Below are positions 11,910 to 21,583 of a stretch of DNA of 64,000 nucleotides, piece after piece; positions within the stretch are counted from its first letter, which is position 1, and each line of letters begins with the position of its first letter. Below the pieces are notes generated by a model. The model was not told where the DNA came from and did not search any database. It was given only the letters and a program-made list of their open reading frames with translations. The position numbers and the translations under genes are program-made. Source of the DNA: Cylicocyclus nassatus (taxonomy: Eukaryota; Nematoda; Chromadorea; Rhabditida; Strongylidae); the NCBI GenBank assembly GCA_958299035.1, contig CATQJL010000316.1:40164025-40228024 (forward strand), read 5' to 3'.

Positions 11910-12607
11910 TTAGGTTGGCGCGAAAGTTCTGTCCCACCATTCTCAAAAATTCATAGCTTCTGATTTTCCAATCGGTTTGACTGCTTTTATTTTTGCATGA
12001 AAGAGTAAGTCATGCTCTTTACATCTTAGCTGCTTGCTAATGAACATCTGTTGCATAGATAAGAGCGGTAAAAAGATTGATCAAAATTCGAATTTTTCGT
12101 GTAGGGTCATAAAAGATTGGAAACTTGCAACAAAAATCGGAGCAGTCGTATTGTAGGTTCTTTCACCGGCTCTTTCTGACGGTGCAACGTTTGCGTCGAT
12201 TGAGCGTCTCTATGAAAAGTTACGATTTCCCTGAAAATGCCAAAAGAAATCAAATTCGCCCTTTTGTATTGCTTGCTCGAAAATCATAACTTTTCATAGA
12301 CGCTCTCTCAGCGCAAAATTTGCACTGTTAAAAAGAGCTGGTTGAAAGACCTACAATACCGACTGCTCCGATTTTTGTTGTAAGTTTCCGATTTTTTATG
12401 ACCCTACACAGAAAATTCAAATCTTGACCAATTTTCTTCTATCGCTCCTATCTATGCAACAGATGATCATTAGTAAGCAGCTAAGATGTCACTATAAAGA
12501 GCATGACTAATCCTTTCATACAAAAATAAAAGCAGTCAAATCGGTTGGAAAAATCAGCAGTTATGAATTTTTGAAGATGGTGCGACAGAACTTTCGCGCC
12601 AACCTAA
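11910..12607. mobile_element. Mariner-type MITE in SCP/TAPS intron
   Basis: 698 bp. Ends are TTAGGTTGGCGCGAAAGTTC and its reverse complement, flanked by TA on both sides (11908-11909, 12608-12609). Long inverted arms (about 330 bp) include mirrored blocks such as CTTTCATG/CATACAAAAATAAAAGCAGT and GCATAGATAAGAGCG/CGCTCCTATCTATGC. The TA target and TTAGGTTG start point to a Tc1/mariner-mobilised element. There is no transposase frame. It lies in the intron between exons D and E. Confidence 0.8.
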
Positions 12608-13274
12608 TACAATTAAAGGCAGAGTTTCTAAACCCTTTAAAAATTCAAATTCTATGAATCTACCAATATAAATCAATTTTTCTTGAAAATCTGATGAGTT
12701 AGATAAAAATCTTTTGATAAGATCCATGAGTGTGGATCAAAAAAGTAAATGTGATGGGGCTGTAGGGAGGGGGGGGGGGAGAAAACTTGAAAATTTCGAA
12801 ACAGCTGCATCATTTGAATCGAACAGCGTGGAGTGGGATAGCAATTCATTTTTGGAGTGCAGGACCTGCGCTCCTCATTGTCAGCTGTATGAACCATTAG
12901 CGCTTAATTCAATACATGCTCTCCTTACTATAAAATTTTCAAATAACAAAAATTTTGCTCTGTTATATCCCCCCCCCCCCACCTCCTACCCTTTTGAGGA
13001 TCACTCAGACAGAAAGCACATTCGGCTTTTTTTTCATTTTCGGTGCGGGTCATCCTTCGCACAATTCTATTTGTTGAAAAAAAGATATTTGTTTGATATA
13101 TACATAGATATGGATCTTGACAATCTCAAAGCGGGAGTGACAGGTTAACCACACAGGAGGTAGAATCTGTTTGGACACTAATGAGTGGAACTTTGATACA
13201 TATGATATCTGAACAAAGGGACTTTGGCGGTAATTGAGTAGGACTAGTATGGTATGCTACAGGAGATGGAGGTA

Positions 13275-14145
13275 CTAGGTCGTTTCGAAAATAAGGCTTT
13301 TTCAAATGAACGCCTTATTTTCGAACAATTCGAACAACATATTCGAGGAGATTTTGGTAGCATTCGATGCAGCATTTCATCCTTTTTCTAAAGGTCATAA
13401 AACCTTCGGCACAGTCAATGAGCTTTCGGCGAATTACCAAAATCTGCGACCCATGCTGTTTGGGATGTCCTAATTTCACAATTTTTCCAAACCTTTAAAT
13501 CAACAACTCGAGGGGATGCAAGAGTAACGATTCGATAGAGCAAACCTTAAACAATACATAAAATTTTTTTCTTTTCCTAGCTCGCCATGTTCCTAAAAGA
13601 TTTTTTACTAAAGCCATAGGATTTTGTAGGCCTACGTCAGCCACAATCGCACCAAACACCAGTAAATCTTCGAACTTTGGAACCTCCAAAATAGCACTAT
13701 GATTCAACGCTGATCTTACAAAGCAGATGAGAGTTTACGATTTAAATATCAAATTTGAGTTTTACGAGTACAGCCTGAGGCACTTTTTGAAAACATAAGT
13801 TATGATGATTTTATTCCAGAAGACTCCACGGTTCGGAAACAAGAAATACACATTAAAAAGAGAAGGAAAAACTGCATCGAGTAACACCAGAGCTGCTTTC
13901 TCTTTAATGTTCCACGAGGTTTTGGTTGACCAGACATGGAATTTGATAGCATCAGTTGAAATTTTATTGACAAAGTAGAGAGTTATGAAAAAGAGAGAAA
14001 AATCGTTTTGCATCCTGTAGGGTTTGCTGTATAAAAGCTACTAAGAAGGAGGATGAAATGTTGCATGGAGGGTTTCCTAGAAATCTTTATTCCACGAAAT
14101 GTGGCGTTCATCTAAAAAAGCGACATTACTTTCAAATTGACCCAA
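13275..14145. mobile_element. Mariner-type MITE, family of 60.8 kb copy
   Basis: 871 bp, flanked by TA at 13,273-13,274 and 14,146-14,147. Ends are CTAGGTCGTTTCGAAAATAA and ...GCGACATTACTTTCAAATTG, ACCCAA, a diverged version of the TTAGGTCGTTCC / GGAACGACCTAA ends of the element at 60,779-61,801. The two share internal blocks (GGTAGCATTCGATGCAGCAT, TCTGCGACCCATGCT, GATAGAGCAAACC). It sits in the same SCP/TAPS intron as the 11.9-kb MITE. No transposase is visible. Confidence 0.75.
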
Positions 14146-14318
14146 TAGTATTAGTATTTGCAAAAGTTCGGCACATAAAGAATGAATGGTTTAACTTTGC
14201 ACATTCTTTCTAGTGAATACAGCCTGCTCTCTTTCTCGACTAAAGTTATCAAACAATAAAAAATGATTTTCTGTACGTAAATTTCAGTGCTCCAACAAAG
14301 AACGAGAACATCCACGAA

Positions 14319-14504
14319 GGGTGTAGGACGATTCGCACGACCTTAATGGTTTCCACACAGGACCACCGCCGCGCGCGAAACACCCTGCGGCGGCTTTTGC
14401 CTAAGCAAAACAGGGAGAGGAAAGATTTGCGGCGTGCATCATATGTTAAGACAAGTCAAACTCAGGGAAACGTTGGAGACCGCCCGTGCGAAAAGACCGT
14501 CTCC
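14319..14504. mobile_element. 186-bp insert with 10-bp direct repeat, in exon E
   Basis: The insert is flanked by CATCCACGAA at 14,309-14,318 and again at 14,505-14,514. It starts GGGTGTAGG and ends GACCGTCTCC; the two ends share TTCGCACG at matching inverted offsets, suggesting weak terminal inverted repeats. A 9-11-bp target duplication is typical of Mutator-like elements, so a small MULE MITE is the best guess. The repeat-to-repeat distance is 196 bp, which is not a multiple of 3. Reading through it leads to a stop at about 14,580 instead of the Cys-rich tail. Confidence 0.65.
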
Positions 14505-14754
14505 CATCCACGAAAGAGGATATTCTTGTTTGACCGACAACGAATGCACGACCTACCAAGGATCAACTTGCGATGCAACTAGTGGCCTTTGCGAGTACAC
14601 GGGACCTACAGGTACGCTGAAATGGAGTTTGAGGGCTATGCATGTCGTCCATACTTTTTTTAATCTTTTCAAGTCATTGACATATCAAAGTTGGACCAAC
14701 CTATTGGTTGCAGTGAGTTGTACTGGAATTGAGTGTCAAGCGGTATTATACTAA

Positions 14755-15192
14755 TTTGGACCTAAGCAAACCACTGGAGGAAATAATGGACTTTTGAGCA
14801 AATTTAGACTTGTGTTAGCTAAAAATACCATCAAAAGTGCATTTCTTTATCAAGTAGAGAAAACACAAAATCTCAATGTTCGATAAAGTTGCACATTTAC
14901 AATGGAAAAGGAAACCCCTTCTTCAGAGTTTAGACTCTTAACATAAAGTCAAAATTAGATATCAAAGAGGTGACAATTGCCTTGTTTCGCTTGACACCAA
15001 GGAGGATTTTGGCTTTTACTCCGAGTTTCATATCACATTTGAATCAACATGCTTGGCACCATTAGGGCGGGGTTTTGTGATCTAATTGAGGCCGCTCGCG
15101 CCCGCGAGCACCTCTCTCTCGCGCGAGTGCTCTCTGATCATTACCTAGCCTTGATTAGGGACGATCATTCGCAGGACATGGATGGAATTAGG
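14755..15192. other. no gene recognised (SCP/TAPS 3' flank)
   Basis: Downstream flank of the SCP/TAPS stop codon. A GC-rich stretch at about 15,085-15,140 with CGCG-containing imperfect inverted repeats is the only visible structure. No coding assignment can be made. Confidence 0.35.
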
Positions 15193-16985
15193 ATTTTTAT
15201 TTATTTATTTATTTGGTACGCCCGAAGGCGTGCTTCGTACAACCCGAACAATTCTCAAAACAACCGGAGTAAGCTAGACAAAACACAAAAAAAGGAAGAA
15301 AATAACAACATCGTGGTACCGTAATAATGAATCGGTCATCCGCATCTAACGCGATTTACTTTGCACTCAGTGGAAGGAGGAGCATTCAAAGCTCAGAGAC
15401 GCAAACAAAGGGAAGAAACAATGTTAAAAATCAAAAATATTGATAACCCTCTCCCACCCCCTCAAGACAACCACATGAAGCCTTGGGGACGGACCAAAAG
15501 CTCGGCGCCCGACTATACTGGCAGCTCCCGCCAGACCAGCCGAAACGGGGGCAGCCAGTACCACCGCCCGCCGATACTCCCGCTCCTCCCCACAGACCCC
15601 CCATAGCTGACCGGAGAGGCGAAAGAAGGCAGAGCAATATCAAAAGTATCCACAGTAGTAGCATCACTACCATTGTAGTGCAAAGAAAAAATCCAGAAAT
15701 ACCAGATCACAACCTTCAAGAAAACTCATTCGAAGATCCGAAAGAGGAAAATGAGAGGAGATAATATTTATTCAACAAAAAAATACTGAACCCGAACTGT
15801 GAGGTTCATGAAAGAGGTAGGAAAAGTGAGAGAGGTACTTTAACCTAGCTTACTGCAGGTCGGAAAACTATACTATACAACTAGTGAACTAATGTGGAGA
15901 ATGATCGAGACAACGAACAAGAGAGCTATTCTACGTCCCGTATGCCTAGCACTTGCAGAATGTCCATTTTACGAATGGCGTTTTTGAAGCATGCTGAATT
16001 TTTTAAGCGTAAAAGAGTAGTTGGTAAACGTTCCAGCCATTTGGCGACTCTGAAAAAGAACGAACTCATACACCTGAGACGGTTTGAGCTGGGTAACTTT
16101 AGTCGAAAGGCAAAACCGCCGTTACGCCCGTACACCGGACGAGACGACCAATAGCTAGAGGGTCTCAGTCTAAGCTCGCCTTTAAGAAGTTTGAACGCCA
16201 AGATAAAGTGGCTTCTACCCTTCTGTAGAAAAGACTCTTGAGGTTCAACTCGCGCAAACGAATCTTATAAGGGGGTAAATTTTGCGGAATGCCTGGGTCA
16301 GGGAAGGTGCGGTAACAGAGCACTCTGGTAAAAGTCCTCTGTACATTCTCGATTTTATTAATCTCTTTGGAACGGTAAGGGCTCCATACAGGACCACAGT
16401 ATTCAAGTAATGGCAGAATGGACATTTTGAAAAGCTTGATGCAAAGAAAAATATCCGAGCTCATCACATTTCGAAAAAGACAATGCAAAACTTTCAAACC
16501 CTTGGCCGTCACTGCGTCAGCATGGTTCTCAAAATTCAAGCCCTTGCCGACTACAACGCCAAGGTCCCGCACTTCCCTGCCCGTTAACATGTTTCCTAGC
16601 TCATCGTTACAAACGTTCAATGTAAGAGGTCCAATAGGGAGGTGCTGACTTTTGCGAAAATTGAGTTTGAGATTCCAGAAATTGGTCCAATGCAACATGC
16701 GTTCGACAGATTCCGTCAATGCCAGCTGAACTGCCTCTTTTTCTGTTTCACTATAAACCGCAGTGACTTTGATGTTATCAGCGTATGCATGGACAAAAAT
16801 TCTTGTATCCGTTTTTAGGAACGCAGGTAAACTTTACGTATAAATGAGAAGAAGTATGGGCGACAGTATCCCTCCCTGCGGAACGCCCGATAAGCATTCC
16901 CTAGGGTAAGAAAAGTTTTGAGAGAAGCGCACTATCATCTTTCTGTCTGTGAGACAAGAACGTAACCAATCTAGCGGGATCGCCT
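15193..16985 (-). pseudogene. CR1-like LINE, 5'-truncated, with stop and frameshift
   Basis: Minus-strand non-LTR retrotransposon. From 16,985 downward: [20 protein letters not shown], then the RT box [14 protein letters not shown], then YADN at the catalytic YADD position, then a thumb region containing LGVVVGKGLNFENHAD and LPLLEYCGPVW. A TAA lies in frame just after SPILLLIYT. The C-terminal RNA-binding-like tail (GRN..FAFRLKLP...FFFRVAKWLERLP...FKNAIRKMDIL) continues in another frame at about 15,926-16,201. The 3' end is an (ATTT)n tract at 15,194-15,215, read as the AAAT tail on the minus strand. Catalytic D to N, the stop and the frameshift make it non-functional. Its 5' side is cut off where the Gypsy element starts. 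Confidence 0.8.
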
Positions 16986-17006
16986 ACCCTGAAGGCCCCG
17001 TCTGCT

Positions 17007-18266
17007 GAATTGAGAGCTGCAAATGGATCACAGATAGAAGTTTTTGGAGTTCATGAGACGCCGTTCACATGCAATGGTTTCGATGGCCAAGGATCATTTT
17101 ACGTCACCAAGAACCTGTGTTTGCTAGGAATGGACATGCTGCAACAGCTGCCGCCCTTCCGAGATGCCCGGTATGCTGTTTGCTGTGTTGTGGATGCCTC
17201 TTCACCACTGGACGACCGCCTCGCGTCTGAGTTCCCAGAAGTCTTCAAGGAGGAGGGGCTATTCCAACGTCTTCAAGACTATGGAATGCGTGTTCGCCGT
17301 GAAAAGCGTCATTTTGCTAAACCTAGCATAGTATTTCTCGGATTCATCGTCGATGCGGAAGAAGACGCCCTGATCCTGAAAGAATTGCTACCATCGCTCA
17401 TATGCCGCCGCCCCACGATTGAAGCAGCTCGGATCTTACCTTGGGATGGTTTTTTTTACTCGTCTTTCGTGCCAAAAATGCGTTCACTTCGCGGACCATT
17501 GGACTCCTTGAAAAAGAAAGACATACCGTGTATCGGAAATAAGAAGTGCCAGGAAGCCTTCGACCGCCTTCGCGAAGTCCTGACCTCAGATCTTCTGCTG
17601 TGCCACTACGACCCGAATAAACCGATCATTGTTGCCGCTGACGCAAGCAACTATGGAATCGGAGCCGTGATTTCGCACCGCTATCCGGACGGATCGGAAA
17701 AGGTTGTTTGTCATGCGAGTCGCGCATTGACGGCACCAGAGAAGAACTACTCGCAGATTGAGAAGGAGGGATTGGCCCCAGTTTTCGCCGTCAAAAAGTT
17801 TCACCGGTACATCTATGGACGTAGATTTACCCTGCTTACGGACCACCGCCCTCTACTCATTATTTTCGGGAGCAAGAAAGGAGTGCCTGCCTATACTGCC
17901 AACCGTCTACAGCGATGGTTGATGACCCTACTTGCCTATGATTTCGACATCAAGTACTGCTCTACGACATCGTTTGGACAGGCTGATGTTCTCTCGCGAC
18001 TGCTTTCCTGCCGGAGTGCGGACGAAGACGTCATCATTGCTACTATAGGAGCTGATGTCACCGCCACTTACGAGGAAGCACTCAAGCAGCTGCCAGTTAC
18101 AGTGGAAGACGTACGTTCTGCTATGGAAAAGGACCCCGTGCTGATGGAACTGCTCAACTGTCTCCAAACAGGATGGTGGCACTTCTGGGAACACCGTTGT
18201 TCAACTACAGGAGCCAACAGAAGAAACACTCTGCATACAACGGATGCATTTTCTTTGGATCCATGA
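17007..18266 (+). pseudogene. Gypsy-type pol: protease tail, deleted RT, RNase H
   Basis: The open frame begins abruptly (LRAANGSQIEVFGV), matching the end of the Gypsy protease region, with no gag and no 5' LTR. FPEVFKEE, the usual start of RT, is followed directly by LQDYGMRVRREKRHFAKPSIVFLGF, the RT thumb. The palm with its YLDD catalytic box (roughly 150 residues) is therefore missing. A scrambled stretch follows, then YSSFVPKM and a good RNase H: VAADASNYGIGAV (D), QIEKEGLA (E), LLTDHRPL (D), QADVLSRL (D). It resembles nematode Gypsy polyproteins such as the K02A2.6 type. The frame is lost near 18,180 and the integrase continues in another frame. Confidence 0.85.
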
Positions 18267-19456
18267 TCGTCATACCCGCTTCACTGAGAAAGAAGATTCT
18301 CCGCATGCTGCACGATGGACACCCTGGACAAAGGATGAAACTGCTTACTCGTAACTACGTCTACTGGCCTGGTATAGAAGAAGACGTCAAGAAGACAGTG
18401 GAACGCTGCCAGAATTGCCAACTTGCCGCTGAGAATCCAGTGAAAGCTGAATTAACTCCATGGCCAATCGCAAGTCGCCCGATGAAACGTCTGCATATTG
18501 ATTTCGCGGGACCTCTTTATGGGCACATGTACCTCGTTGTCGTGGATGCGTATTCCCGCTGGTCTGAAATCGTGAAGATGCAGTCGACTACATCACAAGC
18601 GACGACGCAGGAACTCTTGAAGATTTTCAGCCAATTCGGATTCCCAGAAACGCTTGTTTCGGACAACGACACCCAGTTCTCTTCCCAGCACTTTGAGGAT
18701 TTCTGCAGGAGGTACAGGATTCGGAGGCCCCCATTCCACTCACATTCGAATGGACTCGCTGAACGCTTCGTCGGAATTTTCAAGAGAGGACTCCTGAAGC
18801 AGAAAGGAGAAGAAAACCTTCCGGAAGCCTTGTCGAAGCTGTTACTCTGCTATCGCTATACGCCCCGCCCGTCTTCGCCGGAAAATCGTTCGCCTGCCGA
18901 GATGTTCCTTGGACGAACGATTGGTACTCCACTCACACGTTTGGTCACTGACGCTCGAACAGTCACATCAACCCACTCCCCCGGATCGAAACCGGCAATG
19001 GAAGCAATATACAATTGCCGACATGAAGCCAAGGAAAGGAAATTCAAAGTTTACGATACCATCTACGTTCGCGACTACCGTAATCCATCGAAGCCTACTT
19101 GGACTCCAGGGCGTGTGCAATCAAGGATTGGACGCTCACTATACAACGTGGAAGTCGAAGGATTCTTATGGAGACGTCATGCCAACCGAATACGTCATCG
19201 CAAGGTTCCCGAAGCCACTACCACGCTGTTAAGAGAGTTCAACCTTCTAAATTTTGAGCTCCTTCGCCCGTCGCCTGCCGTTTCCGCTGATGTTCTCGCT
19301 TCCCAAGACGCCAGTCTCGATGATGAAACACCAACTCCCGATATCTCAGCTGCCGGTGCCGATCCGTGGGTGCTGATGTCTTTGCCACTCAACGATCTCC
19401 ACAGCCACTTCGCCGCCGGCCGTAAAGGACACATCGACCACCGTGCCGCATCGTGA
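18173..19456 (+). pseudogene. Gypsy integrase, frameshifted from RNase H
   Basis: Retroviral-type integrase of the same Gypsy element. The zinc-binding HHCC region is visible (HDGHPG ... YVYWPGIEEDVKKTVERCQNC). The catalytic core follows: LHIDFAGPL (first D), VSDNDTQF (second D, with D replacing the usual G), SNGLAERFVG (catalytic E). A C-terminal region with FKVYDTIYVRDY follows. It overlaps the RNase H frame by about 90 bp in a different frame, which I read as a frameshift because relatives have one pol frame. The stop at 19,454-19,456 precedes a stem-loop, the polypurine tract and the 3' LTR. Confidence 0.85.
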
Positions 19457-19489
19457 TCGATCCGTCAAAGAAGCGATACAGTTGATAGC

Positions 19490-19720
19490 TTAAGGGAGCG
19501 GCCATACTAATCCAGGAGGTGATTCCCGCCATTCCTGTAACTCCCACTCCTACAATTCCCGTGATTCCCTGCCTTCCGACGTGCCGCACTACGGAGCGCT
19601 TTGCTAATTTCAGTACACATTGTTTAATACACATTGTTACAAGGCCCGCAGGAATCACACGAATCGCAGAAATTGCAGGAATCACAGGAACCACAGGAAT
19701 AGTATGGCCGCTCCCTAAGG
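19490..19720. repeat. Inverted repeat between Gypsy pol stop and PPT
   Basis: GGGAGCGGCCATACTA near 19,495 is mirrored by TAGTATGGCCGCTCCC near 19,700-19,715. The interiors are also partly complementary (ATTCCCGCCATTCCTGT versus ACAGGAACCACAGGAAT). This gives a large imperfect stem-loop directly before the polypurine tract. It could be a small inserted MITE or an RNA structure of the element; no target duplication was identified. Confidence 0.6.
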
Positions 19721-19727
19721 GGAGAGA

Positions 19728-19942
19728 TGTTGGAGAATACCATTTGTTGTTTTGTTTTGTGTTGTTATTGGCTTGTGATCTCTAGGATCTATTGGTGTTG
19801 TAATGACCTATGCGCGGGATCTGAGCGCTATATAAGGCGCTCCCTGCTAGCTAATTCGTTCATTCGTCCCGTCTTATCGCCTGTTCTTATTCATATCCGG
19901 TCTACTAATAAATGCTATTCTACGTGTCCTGGACCCACCACA
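19728..19942 (+). repeat. Gypsy 3' LTR (215 bp) with PPT just upstream
   Basis: The polypurine tract AAGGGGAGAGA (19,717-19,727) is followed by TGTTGGAGAATACC, a normal TG LTR start. The LTR contains a TATA box TATATAAG at 19,829-19,836 and a polyadenylation signal AATAAA at 19,907-19,912. It ends ...CCCACCACA (CA) at about 19,942. No matching 5' LTR exists upstream because the element is truncated at its junction with the LINE near 17,000. The right boundary is inferred from the CA end and is uncertain by a few bases. Confidence 0.7.
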
Positions 19943-21332
19943 AGTACAAGTAGAAGACTACAACACATTCAAATACGGAATTTCGGTAAACAAATAAGGC
20001 TAGGAGGAGCAAAATACGAACATTAATTCAGAAAAATTTGTTGTTGAAATGTTGCAAGCTTTTTCTCATTCCAATTACTAAGAAATGAATAACGATTTGT
20101 TTGCAATGCAACTTCGATGTGTCTACGCTCAACGCGGAATGAGAACAAAGTATGGAAGCTATATGAAAAAAATCGTGCATGAAGAGTGTGCTTAAGTTTT
20201 TTCAGATTAGTGCTCTGAGAGTGGCAAAACTCAGCTCAGATTGATTTTATGCATTTTTAAACTGATTCATGTAAGATTTCATAAAACTTGAAAATCTGTT
20301 CTGCACTTAATCCTTACTATATTCTGAATTGTCTCATAATTTATTTCTCCGATTTTGCCGACACCATCCTTTCCTGTATCTTTCCCTTAGCCAATATGGC
20401 CTCGGTTACCATTCGCCAGAGCAAGGCAAGCTCTAAATGATGGTCCGAAAAGTCCGTCTGAATTGCTTCGTAAGGTACGAAGCTGAGATATGAGGGTAGC
20501 CAAAATAATTTGCAAAAAATCTTGTATCACATCAGACCAAAATATCCCAAAATTTACCGCAGGCGTATATCTAACACAGTAAATATTTAACTCAACCCTT
20601 TCCCATGTCTTCTATGGTTGTAGGCTGGTTCGAAAGCTCTGTCCGATTTTGGTTGCCTTGATTTAACACAGCTATTTTTTTAGAGTTTTGCACTCATTGC
20701 ATTACTGTAAATACCACCTAAAACACTTTTCCTGCTCTTTCCAATGTTTACTGATTTTCGATAAAATAGCTTGTGAGTGATAAAATATTGAGCCCCGAAT
20801 CCAAAGTGCCAAAATGCAGTCAAGCCCAAGAAGAGGGTTCTATGGAGCGAATTTTCGCAATATTCGTGAACTCACCTATGCAGTATTTTATAATGAGCAA
20901 GAGTGTGGTAAGCTAACTAAGCTAGTTACACTCCCTTTACCTCTCACGCAGAGAACAGCTTACTTTTCGAACTTTCTTCAAAAAGTGAAGAAAAACTCAG
21001 TTATTTGTCATTTGACAACGTCTAGCGATGTGATGTATCCCACATTGCATATGTCAGAGTGGATTGAGGGCAAGCAGGGAAAATTAACCTTTTAGCTTTT
21101 TTTCGTTAGCCAAAGCAAGAGAAAATCAATTGTCAGAATTGACATAATTGCGGGCACAGAGGAGGATTCGAACAGTGGTTTTGTTATTTTGCTCATAAGA
21201 ATTTGCAGTAAAGACAACTTGATTTCTCTTTAGCTACTAAATAGTCTCTGAAATAAAGGCTATTGATGAGGACTGCCAGATATGTCTGCCTATCATTATA
21301 TGAAAGGATATTAGTATGTCCTGTATGAAAAT
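19943..21332. other. no gene recognised; possible decayed MITE at 20.39-20.69 kb
   Basis: AT-rich sequence without a supported gene. At about 20,405-20,460 the string ATTCGCCAGAGCAAGGCAAGC resembles the internal block of the 7.6-kb mariner MITE. At about 20,622 GGCTGGTTCGAAAGCTCTGT resembles the end of the 11.9-kb MITE. A decayed mariner-type remnant is therefore possible but not demonstrated. Confidence 0.3.
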
Positions 21333-21355
21333 NNNNNNNNNNNNNNNNNNNNNNN
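21333..21355. other. Assembly gap or masked stretch (23 N)
   Basis: Exactly 23 unknown bases interrupt the Helitron-like terminus. The length is unusual for a scaffold gap and close to the size of a masked adaptor. Confidence 0.9.
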
Positions 21356-21466
21356 GTGCCAAGTTTGGTCCAGATCGGTTCAGAAATGGAATTTTCTATT
21401 CGGAACATACGTACACACAGACATAAAGACAGACAGACAAACAGACATTCAGCTTTATATATAAGA
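21356..21466 (-). mobile_element. Helitron-like 5' terminus
   Basis: Read on the minus strand from 21,466: TCTTATATATAAAGCTGAAT, then a GTCT-type microsatellite, then TTCCGAATAGAAAATTCC and GACCAAACTTGGCAC. The same module occurs at 56,041 on the plus strand, where it heads a small element with central tandem repeats and a Helitron-like 3' end. The module runs into the N stretch. No coding part is seen. Confidence 0.5.
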
Positions 21467-21489
21467 CTAGCGACCCTACGGGTCGCTAG
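21467..21489. repeat. CTAG palindrome, candidate Helitron-like 3' end
   Basis: A perfect inverted repeat, arms CTAGCGACCC and GGGTCGCTAG with a 3-nt loop. A near-identical hairpin (loop GCA) ends the 30.3-36.3-kb insertion at 36,294. On the minus strand the hairpin-CTAG is followed immediately by the TCTTATATATAA 5' end, a head-to-tail arrangement. Confidence 0.6.
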
Positions 21490-21583
21490 CAAGCGGGTAG
21501 GGCACACCCATAAATAAGTATTTTATACCTATAATTTTCTCAAGTGAAATTTCAATTTATTAGTACATGTATTGCCACAACCG

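Larger units (their letters stand above)
9869..14754 (+). pseudogene. SCP/TAPS (CAP-domain, ASP-like) gene, interrupted
   Basis: Proposed exons: A 9869-10062, B 10878-10972, C 11474-11618, D 11698-11786, E 14288-14611, F 14714-14754 (TAA stop). All introns are GT..AG and phases match between each pair. Recognisable pieces in family order: exon A CTSNGV...DLNRVGNEV...VAEGIAKNYRGRLPSAQNMYKL; exon B YDCAMEKELQEAVD; exon C WYGPVLQYGMK...RLQTFAN; exon D VYAKATKTACY...YSCIF; exon E C-terminal Cys-rich tail YSCLTDNECTTYQGSTC. These match the nematode secreted SCP/TAPS pattern (YDC, W..PV..YGM, TFANMVY.KTTKxGC, Cys-rich hinge). Known: the family is secreted and expanded in strongylids. Exon A carries a 48-bp in-frame hairpin insertion. 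Exon E carries a 186-bp insert that shifts the frame, so this copy probably cannot make the normal C-terminus. The signal-peptide exon is not certain. Confidence 0.75.

Noticed and set aside
15361..15764. Proline/arginine-rich short ORFs on both strands
   Set aside because: They lie in the presumed 3' region of the minus-strand LINE and show no domain; several frames are open at once because of composition.
21140..21180. tRNA-like B-box (GGATTCGAAC on +)
   Set aside because: The flanking bases do not form a T-arm stem and no A-box or cloverleaf can be drawn. The similar GTTCGAATCCC at about 7012 fails in the same way.
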